From the IMG/VR virus record IMGVR_UViG_3300025759_000663, positions 1 to 24,657 of that record: a stretch of DNA of 24,657 bases; one strand, written 5' to 3'. The notes under the pieces are model-generated. The model did not search any database. It was not told the DNA's origin and saw only the letters and a program-made list of their open reading frames with translations. This document shows positions 5,933 through 13,529 of the stretch, piece by piece. Within the stretch, counting starts at the first letter, position 1; each line of letters starts with the position of its first letter. The stretch comes from a virus. The translations under genes were made by a program, and so were the position numbers.

Positions 5933-7299
5933 TAGTCAGTTTGCTCCGGTGTTTTATCTGCAGCTAAAATAGCTTCCATTACTTTTATCAATTCTCTATT
6001 ACCACGAACTTCATCAGCTAACTCATTTACTGCTGCAATTAATACAGCAGTAAGTTTTTCATACTTTACTGCCATATATCCATCGGAACGAGTAGTGGTC
6101 AGCTCAGGAAATTGTTTGGCTACTTCTTGTGCTATGACACCTATATCACTTCCTTCATATGCTTCTTGTTTATCATTCCAATCAAAAGTCACACCTCTGA
6201 TTTTGCTCAATCTTTCTAATGGACTTTGTATATCTTTTATATTTTCTTTTAACTTTTCATCTGATGAATAGTAAGCAACAACATCATTATCAAATCTGCC
6301 TATACCTGCAGAAGTTAATTCTACAACAACTGTATCAGAAGCATTTCTGAATAGATGACTTCCATCTGCTTTTAAGATAGTCTCGCCACTATTTGCAAAA
6401 TAAAACCTTTGGTCACCCTCGCTCGAAGTTTGCCAAGCATTAGCAGTATTGCCTAGCTTTGAATTTAATTGTGTTTGTATTGCTGATGTGACTCCATTTA
6501 CATAACCTATCTCTGTAGACGTTGTAGTTGCCGGTGTGACATCTCCACTACCATCTGAAACTAAAGCTCTATTAATAGTTAGGTTTGCCATCTTGCTAAA
6601 AGCAATAGCAGCATTAGCATCTACACTAGCATTGACAACTGCGTCTGAAGCTAATTGGTCTGCACCAACTGCATCATCTGCAATCATAGCTTGTTCTACT
6701 GCATCGTTAGCTATGGTTAGTGCACCATTCCCTGCTATGGTTGCGTCTCCACTCATAGCTACAGGATTAAAATTAGTACCATCTGCAATCAGCATATGAC
6801 CACTAGTATTAGTACCCATTTTTAAATCGTCACCTTCTATAGTTAGGTCACCACTCAAAGCTAAATTATTTAAGCCATCATATACAGCAGCACCTGTACC
6901 TGCTCCATCTAAAAATAATAATTTGCAACTGCCATTAGGAACAGTCACAGAAGCTCCAGAGCCTTGTTTAACAACAATAGATTGACCACCGGTTGTTGAG
7001 TTTTCTACAAATAAAACTTTTGATGCAGTTCTAGGCAAGACTTCTAAATCTCTAGTAGCAGAAAGAGTACCATTAACTGTAGACGTGACTTTAATATACA
7101 TACCTCTGTATTTATCAGAAGCTCCATTTGCTATGGTCACTTGCTTGTTTGCATCTGTTGTAAATGTTGCGTCTGTTTGATATGAGAAGGCTTCTGCTAT
7201 CAAACGTAAATTTAAGTTTGTAGTGTCACCCCATGTACCACTTTGGTCACCGGTTGCCATTTCATTCAAACGCAAATCGTTATCATATGTACTTGCCAT
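5932..7299 (-). CDS. Tail fibre with C-terminal S74 intramolecular chaperone (copy 1)
   Basis: This 455-aa protein opens with STYDNDLRLNEMATGDQSGTWGDTTN, a pattern common in marine phage fibres (residues 3-28, given here with its key parts NDLRLNEM and SGTWGDTTN). A long repetitive Ala/Asn/Thr/Gly region with triple-beta-helix character follows (about 170-300). From about residue 345 comes an S74 endosialidase-type chaperone: SSDEKLKENI, then GVTFDWNDK, IGVIAQEVAKQFPEL and a C-terminal helix. Such domains trimerise the fibre and then cut themselves off before the Ser-Asp pair (around Ser346). The gene has a GAGGAA ribosome site upstream. It is probably the receptor-binding or side fibre; the adsorption target cannot be told. 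Confidence 0.85.
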   Translation of the reverse strand: MASTYDNDLRLNEMATGDQSGTWGDTTNLNLRLIAEAFSYQTDATFTTDANKQVTIANGASDKYRGMYIKVTSTVNGTLSATRDLEVLPRTASKVLFVENSTTGGQSIVVKQGSGASVTVPNGSCKLLFLDGAGTGAAVYDGLNNLALSGDLTIEGDDLKMGTNTSGHMLIADGTNFNPVAMSGDATIAGNGALTIANDAVEQAMIADDAVGADQLASDAVVNASVDANAAIAFSKMANLTINRALVSDGSGDVTPATTTSTEIGYVNGVTSAIQTQLNSKLGNTANAWQTSSEGDQRFYFANSGETILKADGSHLFRNASDTVVVELTSAGIGRFDNDVVAYYSSDEKLKENIKDIQSPLERLSKIRGVTFDWNDKQEAYEGSDIGVIAQEVAKQFPELTTTRSDGYMAVKYEKLTAVLIAAVNELADEVRGNRELIKVMEAILAADKTPEQTD

Positions 7300-7319
7300 A
7301 TTGTTCCTCTTTTAAAAAA

Positions 7320-8033
7320 TTATGCTACGTCAGTCCAATCAGGATTTTGAGTTGTATTAACTTCAGAATATCCTGCAGATTGACTATCATTAACGGGATA
7401 ATAATTTGGAACTTGGTCATCATTAACCAGACCCCAAATATTTATAATACCTAAACTGCCACTTGTACTTACTCCCGAAACATTAACTTTACATTCCGGA
7501 ATTACTACTACTGTACCTAACGAAGCAGAGCTGCTCAAACCTGTCATAGGTATTACATTAACAGTTTGTAAACTTATAGAGCCTAGTGCAGTTGTAGCTG
7601 TTGCATCTCCTACTTGTGCTGCTGTGATATTACAGTCACCTATTATTGTTTCTTCTCCAAGAGCTAAAGTTTTTCCTGATGAAGATACACCTGACACAGA
7701 GCCACCAAATACTACAGCATTTCCAACAGCAGATAGTGCAACTACACCTGTGACACTTACAATAGCACCTGCTGTATTTTGTATTGACCCTACAGCAGAT
7801 ACTCCTTGTACACCAACAATAAACTCATGTAGTCTTGCATCTCCACTAACTGCAACAGTACCTAACTCTGTTTGACCAAATCCTTGATTGACTATAAAGC
7901 TTACTGTAATTACAGGAGTGACAGAATTAACAGAGCCGTTAAGTTCAAAGCCTACCGGTACAAAAGAAGCATTTCCTGTGATACTGCCCAATCCTGCAAA
8001 AGGCGATTGAGCAAAAGCTGTTATTCCAAACAT
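7320..8033 (-). CDS. Repeat-rich fibre-like structural protein
   Basis: This 237-aa protein starts MFGITAFAQSPFAGLG. It contains repeated beta units built around a G-x-V-x-V-S-G pattern (for example VSVTGVVALSAVGNAVV and VSGVSTSGSLGIINIWG). The C-terminus carries a tandem of short related units (DDQVPNYYPVNDSQSAGYS, then NTTQNPDWTDVA), a feature common in marine phage structural proteins. There are almost no Lys residues. It lies between the S74 fibre gene and the first oxygenase gene and is most likely a virion fibre or baseplate-associated component. No receptor-binding or enzymatic motif is visible. Confidence 0.65.
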   Translation of the reverse strand: MFGITAFAQSPFAGLGSITGNASFVPVGFELNGSVNSVTPVITVSFIVNQGFGQTELGTVAVSGDARLHEFIVGVQGVSAVGSIQNTAGAIVSVTGVVALSAVGNAVVFGGSVSGVSSSGKTLALGEETIIGDCNITAAQVGDATATTALGSISLQTVNVIPMTGLSSSASLGTVVVIPECKVNVSGVSTSGSLGIINIWGLVNDDQVPNYYPVNDSQSAGYSEVNTTQNPDWTDVA

Positions 8034-8039
8034 ATTGTG

Positions 8040-8639
8040 TTATCTCCATGGCGTTCCCTCTATCCAAGATACAAGAGAGTGCCTTGTTCCTTCATTTACC
8101 ATTGTGACTCTATGTTGTAAAAAAGAAGGAAATATAATTACTGTTCCTTGTTTTCTTACTAAATGTTTAGGTAAATTTATTTCTCTTTCAAAAAATTCTA
8201 AATCTCCACCATCATAACTATCTGGGTCTGATAGTTGTATGGTAATACTTAATTTTCTTTCCATCGCATATCTTTGCGTATTGATTTCAAGAGGAGCAAA
8301 ATCTGTATCCATGTGCCATCTATAGTGCTGACCTTCTGTGTATTCAGTATGTTGTATTTCATTACACCCACCTGAAATATCTACGCAATAGTTTGTTCGA
8401 TTACAAGTATGAATATACGGCATTATTACTGCTATAAGCTTGTTATAGAGTTCTTCAGTATATGGATTTACCCAACGTATTGCTGTACTTCTTACAACAT
8501 TATCTTGAGTTCCTGCTGTACCTGCACCTATTTCTCCCTCTTGTGGCTCTATTTTATTTAATATTTCTTCATTTATTTCATTGCAAAGTTCTGGACTTAC
8601 TCCTTGGTCTCCATGAAACATACCTATTTTCCCAAACAT
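8040..8639 (-). CDS. 2-oxoglutarate/Fe(II) dioxygenase (prolyl-hydroxylase/PiuC-like)
   Basis: This 199-aa protein has the full metal and cosubstrate set of the double-stranded beta-helix dioxygenases: His109-Met-Asp111 (in HYRWHMDTDF), distal His176 and Arg186 ten residues later (2-oxoglutarate binding). GGDLEFF (144-150) precedes the last strands, and the C-terminus ends SLVSWIEGPxR-like. The family hydroxylates proteins or small molecules using O2 and 2-oxoglutarate. It sits among fibre genes, so modification of fibre or other structural proteins, or of the host surface, is possible but unproven. The N-terminal 40 residues have no signal peptide. Confidence 0.9.
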   Translation of the reverse strand: MFGKIGMFHGDQGVSPELCNEINEEILNKIEPQEGEIGAGTAGTQDNVVRSTAIRWVNPYTEELYNKLIAVIMPYIHTCNRTNYCVDISGGCNEIQHTEYTEGQHYRWHMDTDFAPLEINTQRYAMERKLSITIQLSDPDSYDGGDLEFFEREINLPKHLVRKQGTVIIFPSFLQHRVTMVNEGTRHSLVSWIEGTPWR

Positions 8640-8651
8640 ATTTAACCCCGT

Positions 8652-9365
8652 TTATTTTATTTGTCCTAAAAATTCTCTACCATCTAAAACCCATTCTGAG
8701 TCTTTTTTACAATAGTGTAAAAAACACATATTAACTTCGCCTTCTTTTAGCTCCTCTCTCCAATGCTCAAGCTCTGTGCCTAAATATACTATAGCGTCAC
8801 CTGCACTCATAGTTATGCTATGTGTATTATCTGTTTTATCTTTTATAAATATTTCCCACTTTTCTCCACCCAGACAAACTGTAGCAGAAACTTGAAGTGC
8901 AGGTCTATCTTTGTGTTTTCCTAAAATACTTCCCTTTGCATATTTCCTACAAAAAGAATTTGTTAAATCTAAATCTTGCTGTGATATTTTTTCTACTAAT
9001 GGCTTTTGTTTTTTTAATATAGCCTCTCCAAAAGGAAAGGCATATATGTGCAAACTTCCTTTTGTAAACCAATTTTTACTGTCTGATGAGCCAAACTTTC
9101 CATAAAGAGGTGCTGCTAAATCATGCTTAGTAAAAGAATTTGGTATGGTATTGTTATAATATTTATCTAGATATTGAGCAGCAGCATAATGTATTTCAAA
9201 AGTATCATTAAATAAATTAACTATCTCTTCAGATAAAAAATTTTTTACTAAAACAAAACCTTGTTCCTGAAATCTATTTTGTAAAAAATTAATTTTTTCT
9301 TTTTCTATAGTTTGAAAAAATTTATCATCAGCTTGTTCTACTGCTTTCAAAAAACTATGTTCCAT
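8652..9365 (-). CDS. 2OG-Fe(II) oxygenase-like protein (second, divergent type)
   Basis: In this 237-aa protein, residues of about 135-220 show an oxygenase core: HKD at 151-153 (the HxD motif), then VSATVCLGG and a GDAIVYLGTELEHWRE segment with the distal His201 before Trp-Arg. The N-terminal half is helical with a FVLVKNFLSEEIV stretch like the entry element of phytanoyl-type dioxygenases. It shares little beyond the motif with the oxygenase at 8040-8639, so the two are not recent duplicates. It overlaps the upstream 302-aa gene by 11 bases. The substrate is unknown. Co-occurrence with fibre genes suggests modification of a structural protein or of a small-molecule cofactor pool. Confidence 0.82.
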   Translation of the reverse strand: MEHSFLKAVEQADDKFFQTIEKEKINFLQNRFQEQGFVLVKNFLSEEIVNLFNDTFEIHYAAAQYLDKYYNNTIPNSFTKHDLAAPLYGKFGSSDSKNWFTKGSLHIYAFPFGEAILKKQKPLVEKISQQDLDLTNSFCRKYAKGSILGKHKDRPALQVSATVCLGGEKWEIFIKDKTDNTHSITMSAGDAIVYLGTELEHWREELKEGEVNMCFLHYCKKDSEWVLDGREFLGQIK

Positions 9366-10263
9366 CTAATCTATACCTTATATAACCTTTTACTTGTTTT
9401 ACTTCTAGCGTTTCACAGTCATAAACTATTCCATAACACCATACATCATCTTTTAACTTTTCATCAGGTATAGGAAAAGTATGTCCATATTTTTCGCACC
9501 AAGGTCGAAACAATTCATCAGTTGCAAATAAAAATATATCCCTCTCTTGACATTTACTGCCATCTTCATTGTATATGTCTGCAAAATAATACCAATAAGG
9601 GTTAATATCACTAGGCAAACCTTCCGGTCTAGGAATATCTGCAGTTTGTTTTATTCCATAATAAACAGCTTTGAGTAATCTCTCTTTAGTTTCTAAATCG
9701 TATTTTAATCCATACCAAGGACACCATGTATGACTATCAGGGTCTATTCCATAACTTTGTAAGAGATATCGACTAGGCTCTCTTTGTACATGATACATAC
9801 TAATAGAATTAGTATTTTTGTATGGAGGTCTTAAAGGAGCACCATCAGGAGCAAAGTAAGTTCCTATAACATTTAATTCACCTGACTCCCATACTTCTTC
9901 TTCTTTAGGAAATGCAGCCTTTACTTTTTCTAAAAGAGCCGGACCCTCGCCTGTTGCAATATTCCAATCTTTTCTTACAAGCTTTTGATTTACATATACT
10001 TCATCATAAATATCAGTTCTGTATAAAAAAGACTCATTCCTTTGTATTGCATGACTATATGCTTCAGCTTCTTTATGCCAAGTTTCTAGTGTTTCTGCTC
10101 CTTCTTTATCAAAATTTCCATATTCATCTATAAGTAATTTAGAGTCTTGCTCACTCCATTCCATATAATAATTAACGTCTTTATGTCTATATGTTCCTTC
10201 AAATGTTAAACGCCAAAACTCTTTACCATTTTCATCAATATCTTTTCTTTTACCTGCTACCAT
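9355..10263 (-). CDS. Conserved-looking protein of unknown function, Trp/Tyr-rich
   Basis: This 302-aa soluble protein has many Trp, Tyr, Asp and Glu residues and no signal peptide or membrane segment. A Cys-x-Trp-Tyr cluster (TWCPWYGLKYD) lies near residue 180, another DVWCYGIVYDCE near residue 280, and NPYWYYFADIYNEDG near 220. These repeated W-Y-(G)-x-x-Y-D elements suggest an internal duplication. I do not recognise a family. It lies directly upstream of, and overlaps, the second oxygenase, so it may be a substrate or partner of it. There is no Shine-Dalgarno motif before the ATG at 10263; a TATAAT lies just upstream instead. Confidence 0.6.
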   Translation of the reverse strand: MVAGKRKDIDENGKEFWRLTFEGTYRHKDVNYYMEWSEQDSKLLIDEYGNFDKEGAETLETWHKEAEAYSHAIQRNESFLYRTDIYDEVYVNQKLVRKDWNIATGEGPALLEKVKAAFPKEEEVWESGELNVIGTYFAPDGAPLRPPYKNTNSISMYHVQREPSRYLLQSYGIDPDSHTWCPWYGLKYDLETKERLLKAVYYGIKQTADIPRPEGLPSDINPYWYYFADIYNEDGSKCQERDIFLFATDELFRPWCEKYGHTFPIPDEKLKDDVWCYGIVYDCETLEVKQVKGYIRYRLDGT

Positions 10264-10269
10264 TTTGTT

Positions 10270-10299
10270 ATTATAACAATATCATTATGTGAATGTGAC
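10270..10299 (-). promoter_or_regulatory. Candidate sigma70-type promoter, possibly giving a leaderless transcript
   Basis: On the minus strand there is a perfect TATAAT at 10275-10270. An 18-base spacer upstream is a GTCACA (matching TTGACA at 4 of 6 positions). The -10 box lies only seven bases before the ATG at 10263, so a transcript would start at or next to the start codon. It is also part of the short palindrome at 10265-10279. It could drive the orphan and oxygenase genes apart from the fibre genes. AT-rich sequence gives TATAAT by chance fairly often, so confidence is low. Confidence 0.3.
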
Positions 10300-11073
10300 A
10301 GTATTTGTAGTGCTTCCTGTAGCAGGAAAACCGGGTGAAGTAGGTGCAGGACCAAAAGGATAAAATGTTCCATTACCTGCCCAAGCAGGTTGACCTGACC
10401 AAGTCCAACTAACAGAAAACCAACCGGGCGACAAATATGTAAAATTTGTAAACATACTAAATGTACCACTAGCTCTAGGATAATTTACATTATATGCAGG
10501 ATTAGCTATGTTCATTGTTGTCCAACCTCCGTTTGCAGTTGAACTAGGATAAGTTTTTGGAACAGATAAGTCTCCTCCATATTCAAGACGTAAAGGACCG
10601 GGACCCGGACTAGCTACTGACCCTGAAGATGATGGAGATGTACGCCTTAAACCTTTAAAATTTAATAAAGGTACTACTCCTCTAGATGCAGTCGTATAAT
10701 TATAAATACCTGTTTGATAAAGACTCGGATAATTAATAGGACAACGACCCATATAATTTGTCACAGGGTCATGTCCTGCATCATGTGTGCCTGTTGCAAC
10801 ATTTTCATAACCCCAATAATAAGTTGATGTCGCTGCAACTCCGGGACCAGAAGCTGTAGTTTGATTATCCCAACCTATAGTAAAAGTATATTGATTTGAG
10901 AAACCATTTTTACTTCGCCATTGTGCAAGATTTACAGATGTTGAACTTGGTTGATTATACTGATAAGCCATTTGTTTAACTTCAGTATTATTTATGGAAA
11001 CAGTTGTAGTAGCAGCCAAACCTCTTTCTGTATTCATTTGAGACATTGAAACTGTAGTTGAAGGAAATGCCAT
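10285..11073 (-). CDS. Short tail-fibre/tail-tip-like protein (copy 2 of a module)
   Basis: This 262-aa protein begins MAFPSTTVSMSQMNTERG, a counterpart of the MPLPSSG opening in the protein at 5261-5932, and has a comparable Gly/Ser/Thr/Pro/Tyr-rich, beta-type body with few charges. Pro- and Gly-rich segments near residue 155 (SPGPGPLRLEYGG) and at the C-terminus (FYPFGPAPTSPGFPATG) suggest extended or glycine-rich loops at a tip. It starts in a TAATG overlap with the S74 fibre gene upstream, exactly as copy 1 does. It is probably a distal tail or receptor-contacting protein. Confidence 0.62.
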   Translation of the reverse strand: MAFPSTTVSMSQMNTERGLAATTTVSINNTEVKQMAYQYNQPSSTSVNLAQWRSKNGFSNQYTFTIGWDNQTTASGPGVAATSTYYWGYENVATGTHDAGHDPVTNYMGRCPINYPSLYQTGIYNYTTASRGVVPLLNFKGLRRTSPSSSGSVASPGPGPLRLEYGGDLSVPKTYPSSTANGGWTTMNIANPAYNVNYPRASGTFSMFTNFTYLSPGWFSVSWTWSGQPAWAGNGTFYPFGPAPTSPGFPATGSTTNTVTFT

Positions 11074-12170
11074 TACTTATCCTCTAATTCTTTTACTCTA
11101 GCTTCTAATTCTTTTATAGCTTCTACTAACAGACCTACTGTATTGCCATAACGAATAGCTAAATGTTCTTCTTCAGTTTCTAAATCTTTTTCTGTATATA
11201 CAGCTTCCGGCAAAACTTTTTCTAAATCTTGTGCTATAAGTCCTGTCAATCTATTACCATCTGATTTTAAATCGTAAGTAATACCTTTTAATTGTTTTAC
11301 TTTATCTAAGGCATCATCTATAACTTCTACATTTTCTTTTAGTCTTATATCAGAGGGAGAGCCATAAGCTGTGACATTTCCTGCAACAACTAAATTACCA
11401 CTACCATCAACAGAAAATCTATTAGCTCCACTAGAAGTATCTTGAAAATAAACATAGCTATTTATTTTTATATAAGTTGAGCCACTACTTGCAGTAAAAT
11501 AAAATCTATTTGCACCATCTGTAGAATTTATCCAACCATTAGTTCCAAACTGTGCAGAAGTAGCTATTGTTCCTTGATAAGTTCCATTGTAAGTTGCAGT
11601 CACACCATTATTAAATGTTGCAGCACCACCATTTGACATATCAAGAGTAAGGGCAGTAATTCCTGTACCACCATCATTACCCCTAAAAATTATATCTTTA
11701 TCTTGTACCCCTGCCTCAAAAGCAAAATCACTAGAACTATTAAAAATTTTACCTATTTCTGTTCCAGCATCTTGAAAAGATACCTCTCCATTATTGTCAG
11801 CATCTAAAATAATACTTCCGGGAACATCAAGAGTCATATCTCCAGAAGCAGGTAAAACTACAGCTTTACTTGCAGGTAGTGTACAAAATACATCTTTAGT
11901 TCCTGCAGAAAAATTTACTGCAGAGTCAGAGTTAGAACTACTAATAATTGTAGTTCTCGCTAAAGTATCTGGAGTTGCGTCTGTTATAGTTCCTAAACCA
12001 ACTTCAAACTCGTCTAAACTTTGATGAACGATAGCATAGTAAGTTGTATTGGAATTACCAATACCTGCAACAAATGACTCGAAACCTGTTTCAGCACCTG
12101 CTAAGTTTACTGTGCCTGTTCCTGTAGTTGTTGTTGTTTCTTTTACTCTATCGTTAAGAACAAATGCCAT
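11073..12170 (-). CDS. Tail fibre with C-terminal S74 intramolecular chaperone (copy 2)
   Basis: This 365-aa protein starts MAFVLNDRVKETTTTTGTGT, a common opening for marine phage fibre proteins. The middle is a repetitive Gly/Asn/Ser/Thr region with units such as GDMTLDVPGSIILDADNN. From about residue 271 comes an S74 domain: SPSDIRLKENV, ITYDLKSDG, LTGLIAQDLEKVLPEAV and a coiled-coil C-terminus. The likely self-cleavage site is before Ser273-Asp274. It differs from copy 1 outside the S74 domain. Both neighbouring genes are joined by TAATG overlaps. It is probably another fibre type or another domain of the same fibre complex. Confidence 0.85.
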   Translation of the reverse strand: MAFVLNDRVKETTTTTGTGTVNLAGAETGFESFVAGIGNSNTTYYAIVHQSLDEFEVGLGTITDATPDTLARTTIISSSNSDSAVNFSAGTKDVFCTLPASKAVVLPASGDMTLDVPGSIILDADNNGEVSFQDAGTEIGKIFNSSSDFAFEAGVQDKDIIFRGNDGGTGITALTLDMSNGGAATFNNGVTATYNGTYQGTIATSAQFGTNGWINSTDGANRFYFTASSGSTYIKINSYVYFQDTSSGANRFSVDGSGNLVVAGNVTAYGSPSDIRLKENVEVIDDALDKVKQLKGITYDLKSDGNRLTGLIAQDLEKVLPEAVYTEKDLETEEEHLAIRYGNTVGLLVEAIKELEARVKELEDK

Positions 12171-12598
12171 TAAGCTATTCTAATAATTGCGTTTGAAGCG
12201 TCAGGTGTTGGAAATTGTATTGTAAAGTCACCATTAGTAGAACTTTTATCTCCACCAAAAGCTAATACACATACAGCTTTATTACTATTAGTGCTGTTAT
12301 AAATTAAAGCACCATTAGCAGTTATTGTAGAACTACTAAAAGTTAAATCAGCAAAATCAGTAAATGCAGTTGTTCCACTTGAGGTTGGTGTCACATTTGT
12401 TAATGCTCCTCCACCAGAAGTATAACCTGTACCAGAAACTTCATTAGTTGCTGAGAAAGCAGTTGTAGCTGCACCAAGTGTAGCCGAGCTTGTGTACAAA
12501 GCTAACTTAAAAGCATTACCACTACTGTTTGTAAAATTGTGCGTACCTGTCATAAGTTCAACTTTAAACGAAGTACACATTGCTTGAGAAATTGCCAT
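12170..12598 (-). CDS. Conserved virion structural protein, unnamed family
   Basis: This 142-aa protein begins MAISQAMCTSFKVELMTG and has a beta-rich body (FKLALYTSSATLG, EVSGTGYTSGGG, FADLTFSSSTITANGALIYN). I recognise the pattern from many marine podovirus and siphovirus genomes, where it is annotated as structural or hypothetical, often near fibre or connector genes. The YTSSA segment followed by EVSGTGYT and the Ala/Gly-rich turn fit a beta-sandwich, tail-attached or fibre-anchor protein. It lies between the fibre and adaptor genes with TAATG junctions on both sides. The exact role is unknown. Confidence 0.65.
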   Translation of the reverse strand: MAISQAMCTSFKVELMTGTHNFTNSSGNAFKLALYTSSATLGAATTAFSATNEVSGTGYTSGGGALTNVTPTSSGTTAFTDFADLTFSSSTITANGALIYNSTNSNKAVCVLAFGGDKSSTNGDFTIQFPTPDASNAIIRIA

Positions 12599-12888
12599 TA
12601 CAGCCTCCTTATAATTTCAGCCATATCTTTATGACCTTGTTTTTCTAATAAACCTGCAACTGTACTTCTATCACTAGCTACTGCTTGTTTTAGATAGTGC
12701 AGGATAAGTTGTTGTATAGAGTCTCTAAATGCTTCAGCTTGTGCCTTAACCATAGGGTCTGCTGTGTCACTTATTGAAACTAACCTTTCAACAATTCTAT
12801 CTGTCCAATACTCAGGACTTAAACCTTTATTTTCTGTTGTCTGTACTCCAACAGTACCTGTAGTTGTTTCTATATCAACTGTAAACAT
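12598..12888 (-). CDS. Small helical protein of the connector region, unknown
   Basis: This 96-aa protein has an N-terminal beta stretch (VDIETTTGTVGVQTTE), then a helical C-terminal part containing YWTDRIVERLVSISD and ALIQQLILHYLKQAVASDR-like helices (residues of about 28-80). It ends in a basic helix (EKQGHKDMAEIIRRL). It is widespread in marine phages as far as I recall, always near structural genes, but I cannot give a function. It has TAATG junctions with both neighbours and an upstream ribosome-site-like purine run inside the adaptor gene. Confidence 0.6.
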   Translation of the reverse strand: MFTVDIETTTGTVGVQTTENKGLSPEYWTDRIVERLVSISDTADPMVKAQAEAFRDSIQQLILHYLKQAVASDRSTVAGLLEKQGHKDMAEIIRRL

Positions 12889-13529
12889 TATGTCCTCTTC
12901 TGTCTTAACATACCCTCAGCATAGGTATCTATAGTATTGTCTGCTTCCCCTAAGTTTTTCAATCTAGATATAGCTTGAAAATATCTTTTTTCATATTCAG
13001 CTAACATATCTTGTGCTCCCTTCATATATACATAACCCTCTATTAAACAGCCATATAACAAAGCATTTGTTGCATTTACTGATAACCAAGTTGTTCCACT
13101 CTCTGCTCCTGCTGTAATAGAAGCAGGTTTGTAAAAATAATGTAGCTCTACTGTTAAATTTAAACTTGGAGTTGGTGCCACTATAAAAGTATCATCATCA
13201 TAAAGAGCATAATGTTGTGGTGTTCCTGTTGCTGTTTTATCTGGGTATGCTTCTCTAATAAAGTTTACATCTCTAAAATATAAAAAGTTTTGAGACTGTC
13301 CACTAAAAACAGCTAAAGAAAAATTATCTAAAAAATCTGAGGGTGTAGATAAATATTCATTATTTGCAGTCAATTGACCGGTGACATTTTTTCTAAAGTT
13401 TGGAAGTTTTACGGATTTAACAATCCTTTCTTCTGCTTGTTTAATAATGTCAGGCAAATTAGAAACAAACGAAGTTTCGTTGTTTTCTAAATAATTCTGT
13501 ATTAAAGATTTTAATTCGCTATATGTCAT
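12888..13529 (-). CDS. Head-to-tail adaptor protein, SU10-adaptor-like
   Basis: This 213-aa protein opens with a helical MTYSELKSLIQNYLENNE, then KQAEERIVKSVKLPNFRK and a beta-rich middle (YLSTPSDFLDNFSLAVFSG, HYALYDDDTFIVAPTP, LTVELHYFYKP). A C-terminal helical part (ALLYGCLIEGYVYMKGAQDMLAEYEKRY) follows. This matches what I know of the phage SU10-type adaptor family that joins the portal to the tail. The order, directly behind the gp4-like gene and near the portal genes, fits. The call is by pattern; a structure comparison would settle it. Confidence 0.68.
   Translation of the reverse strand: MTYSELKSLIQNYLENNETSFVSNLPDIIKQAEERIVKSVKLPNFRKNVTGQLTANNEYLSTPSDFLDNFSLAVFSGQSQNFLYFRDVNFIREAYPDKTATGTPQHYALYDDDTFIVAPTPSLNLTVELHYFYKPASITAGAESGTTWLSVNATNALLYGCLIEGYVYMKGAQDMLAEYEKRYFQAISRLKNLGEADNTIDTYAEGMLRQKRT

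Noticed and set aside
10257-10469. Minus-strand open frame inside the fibre-tip gene
   Set aside because: It lies in another frame of a supported gene, and its Leu/His/Val-rich product is typical of shadow frames.
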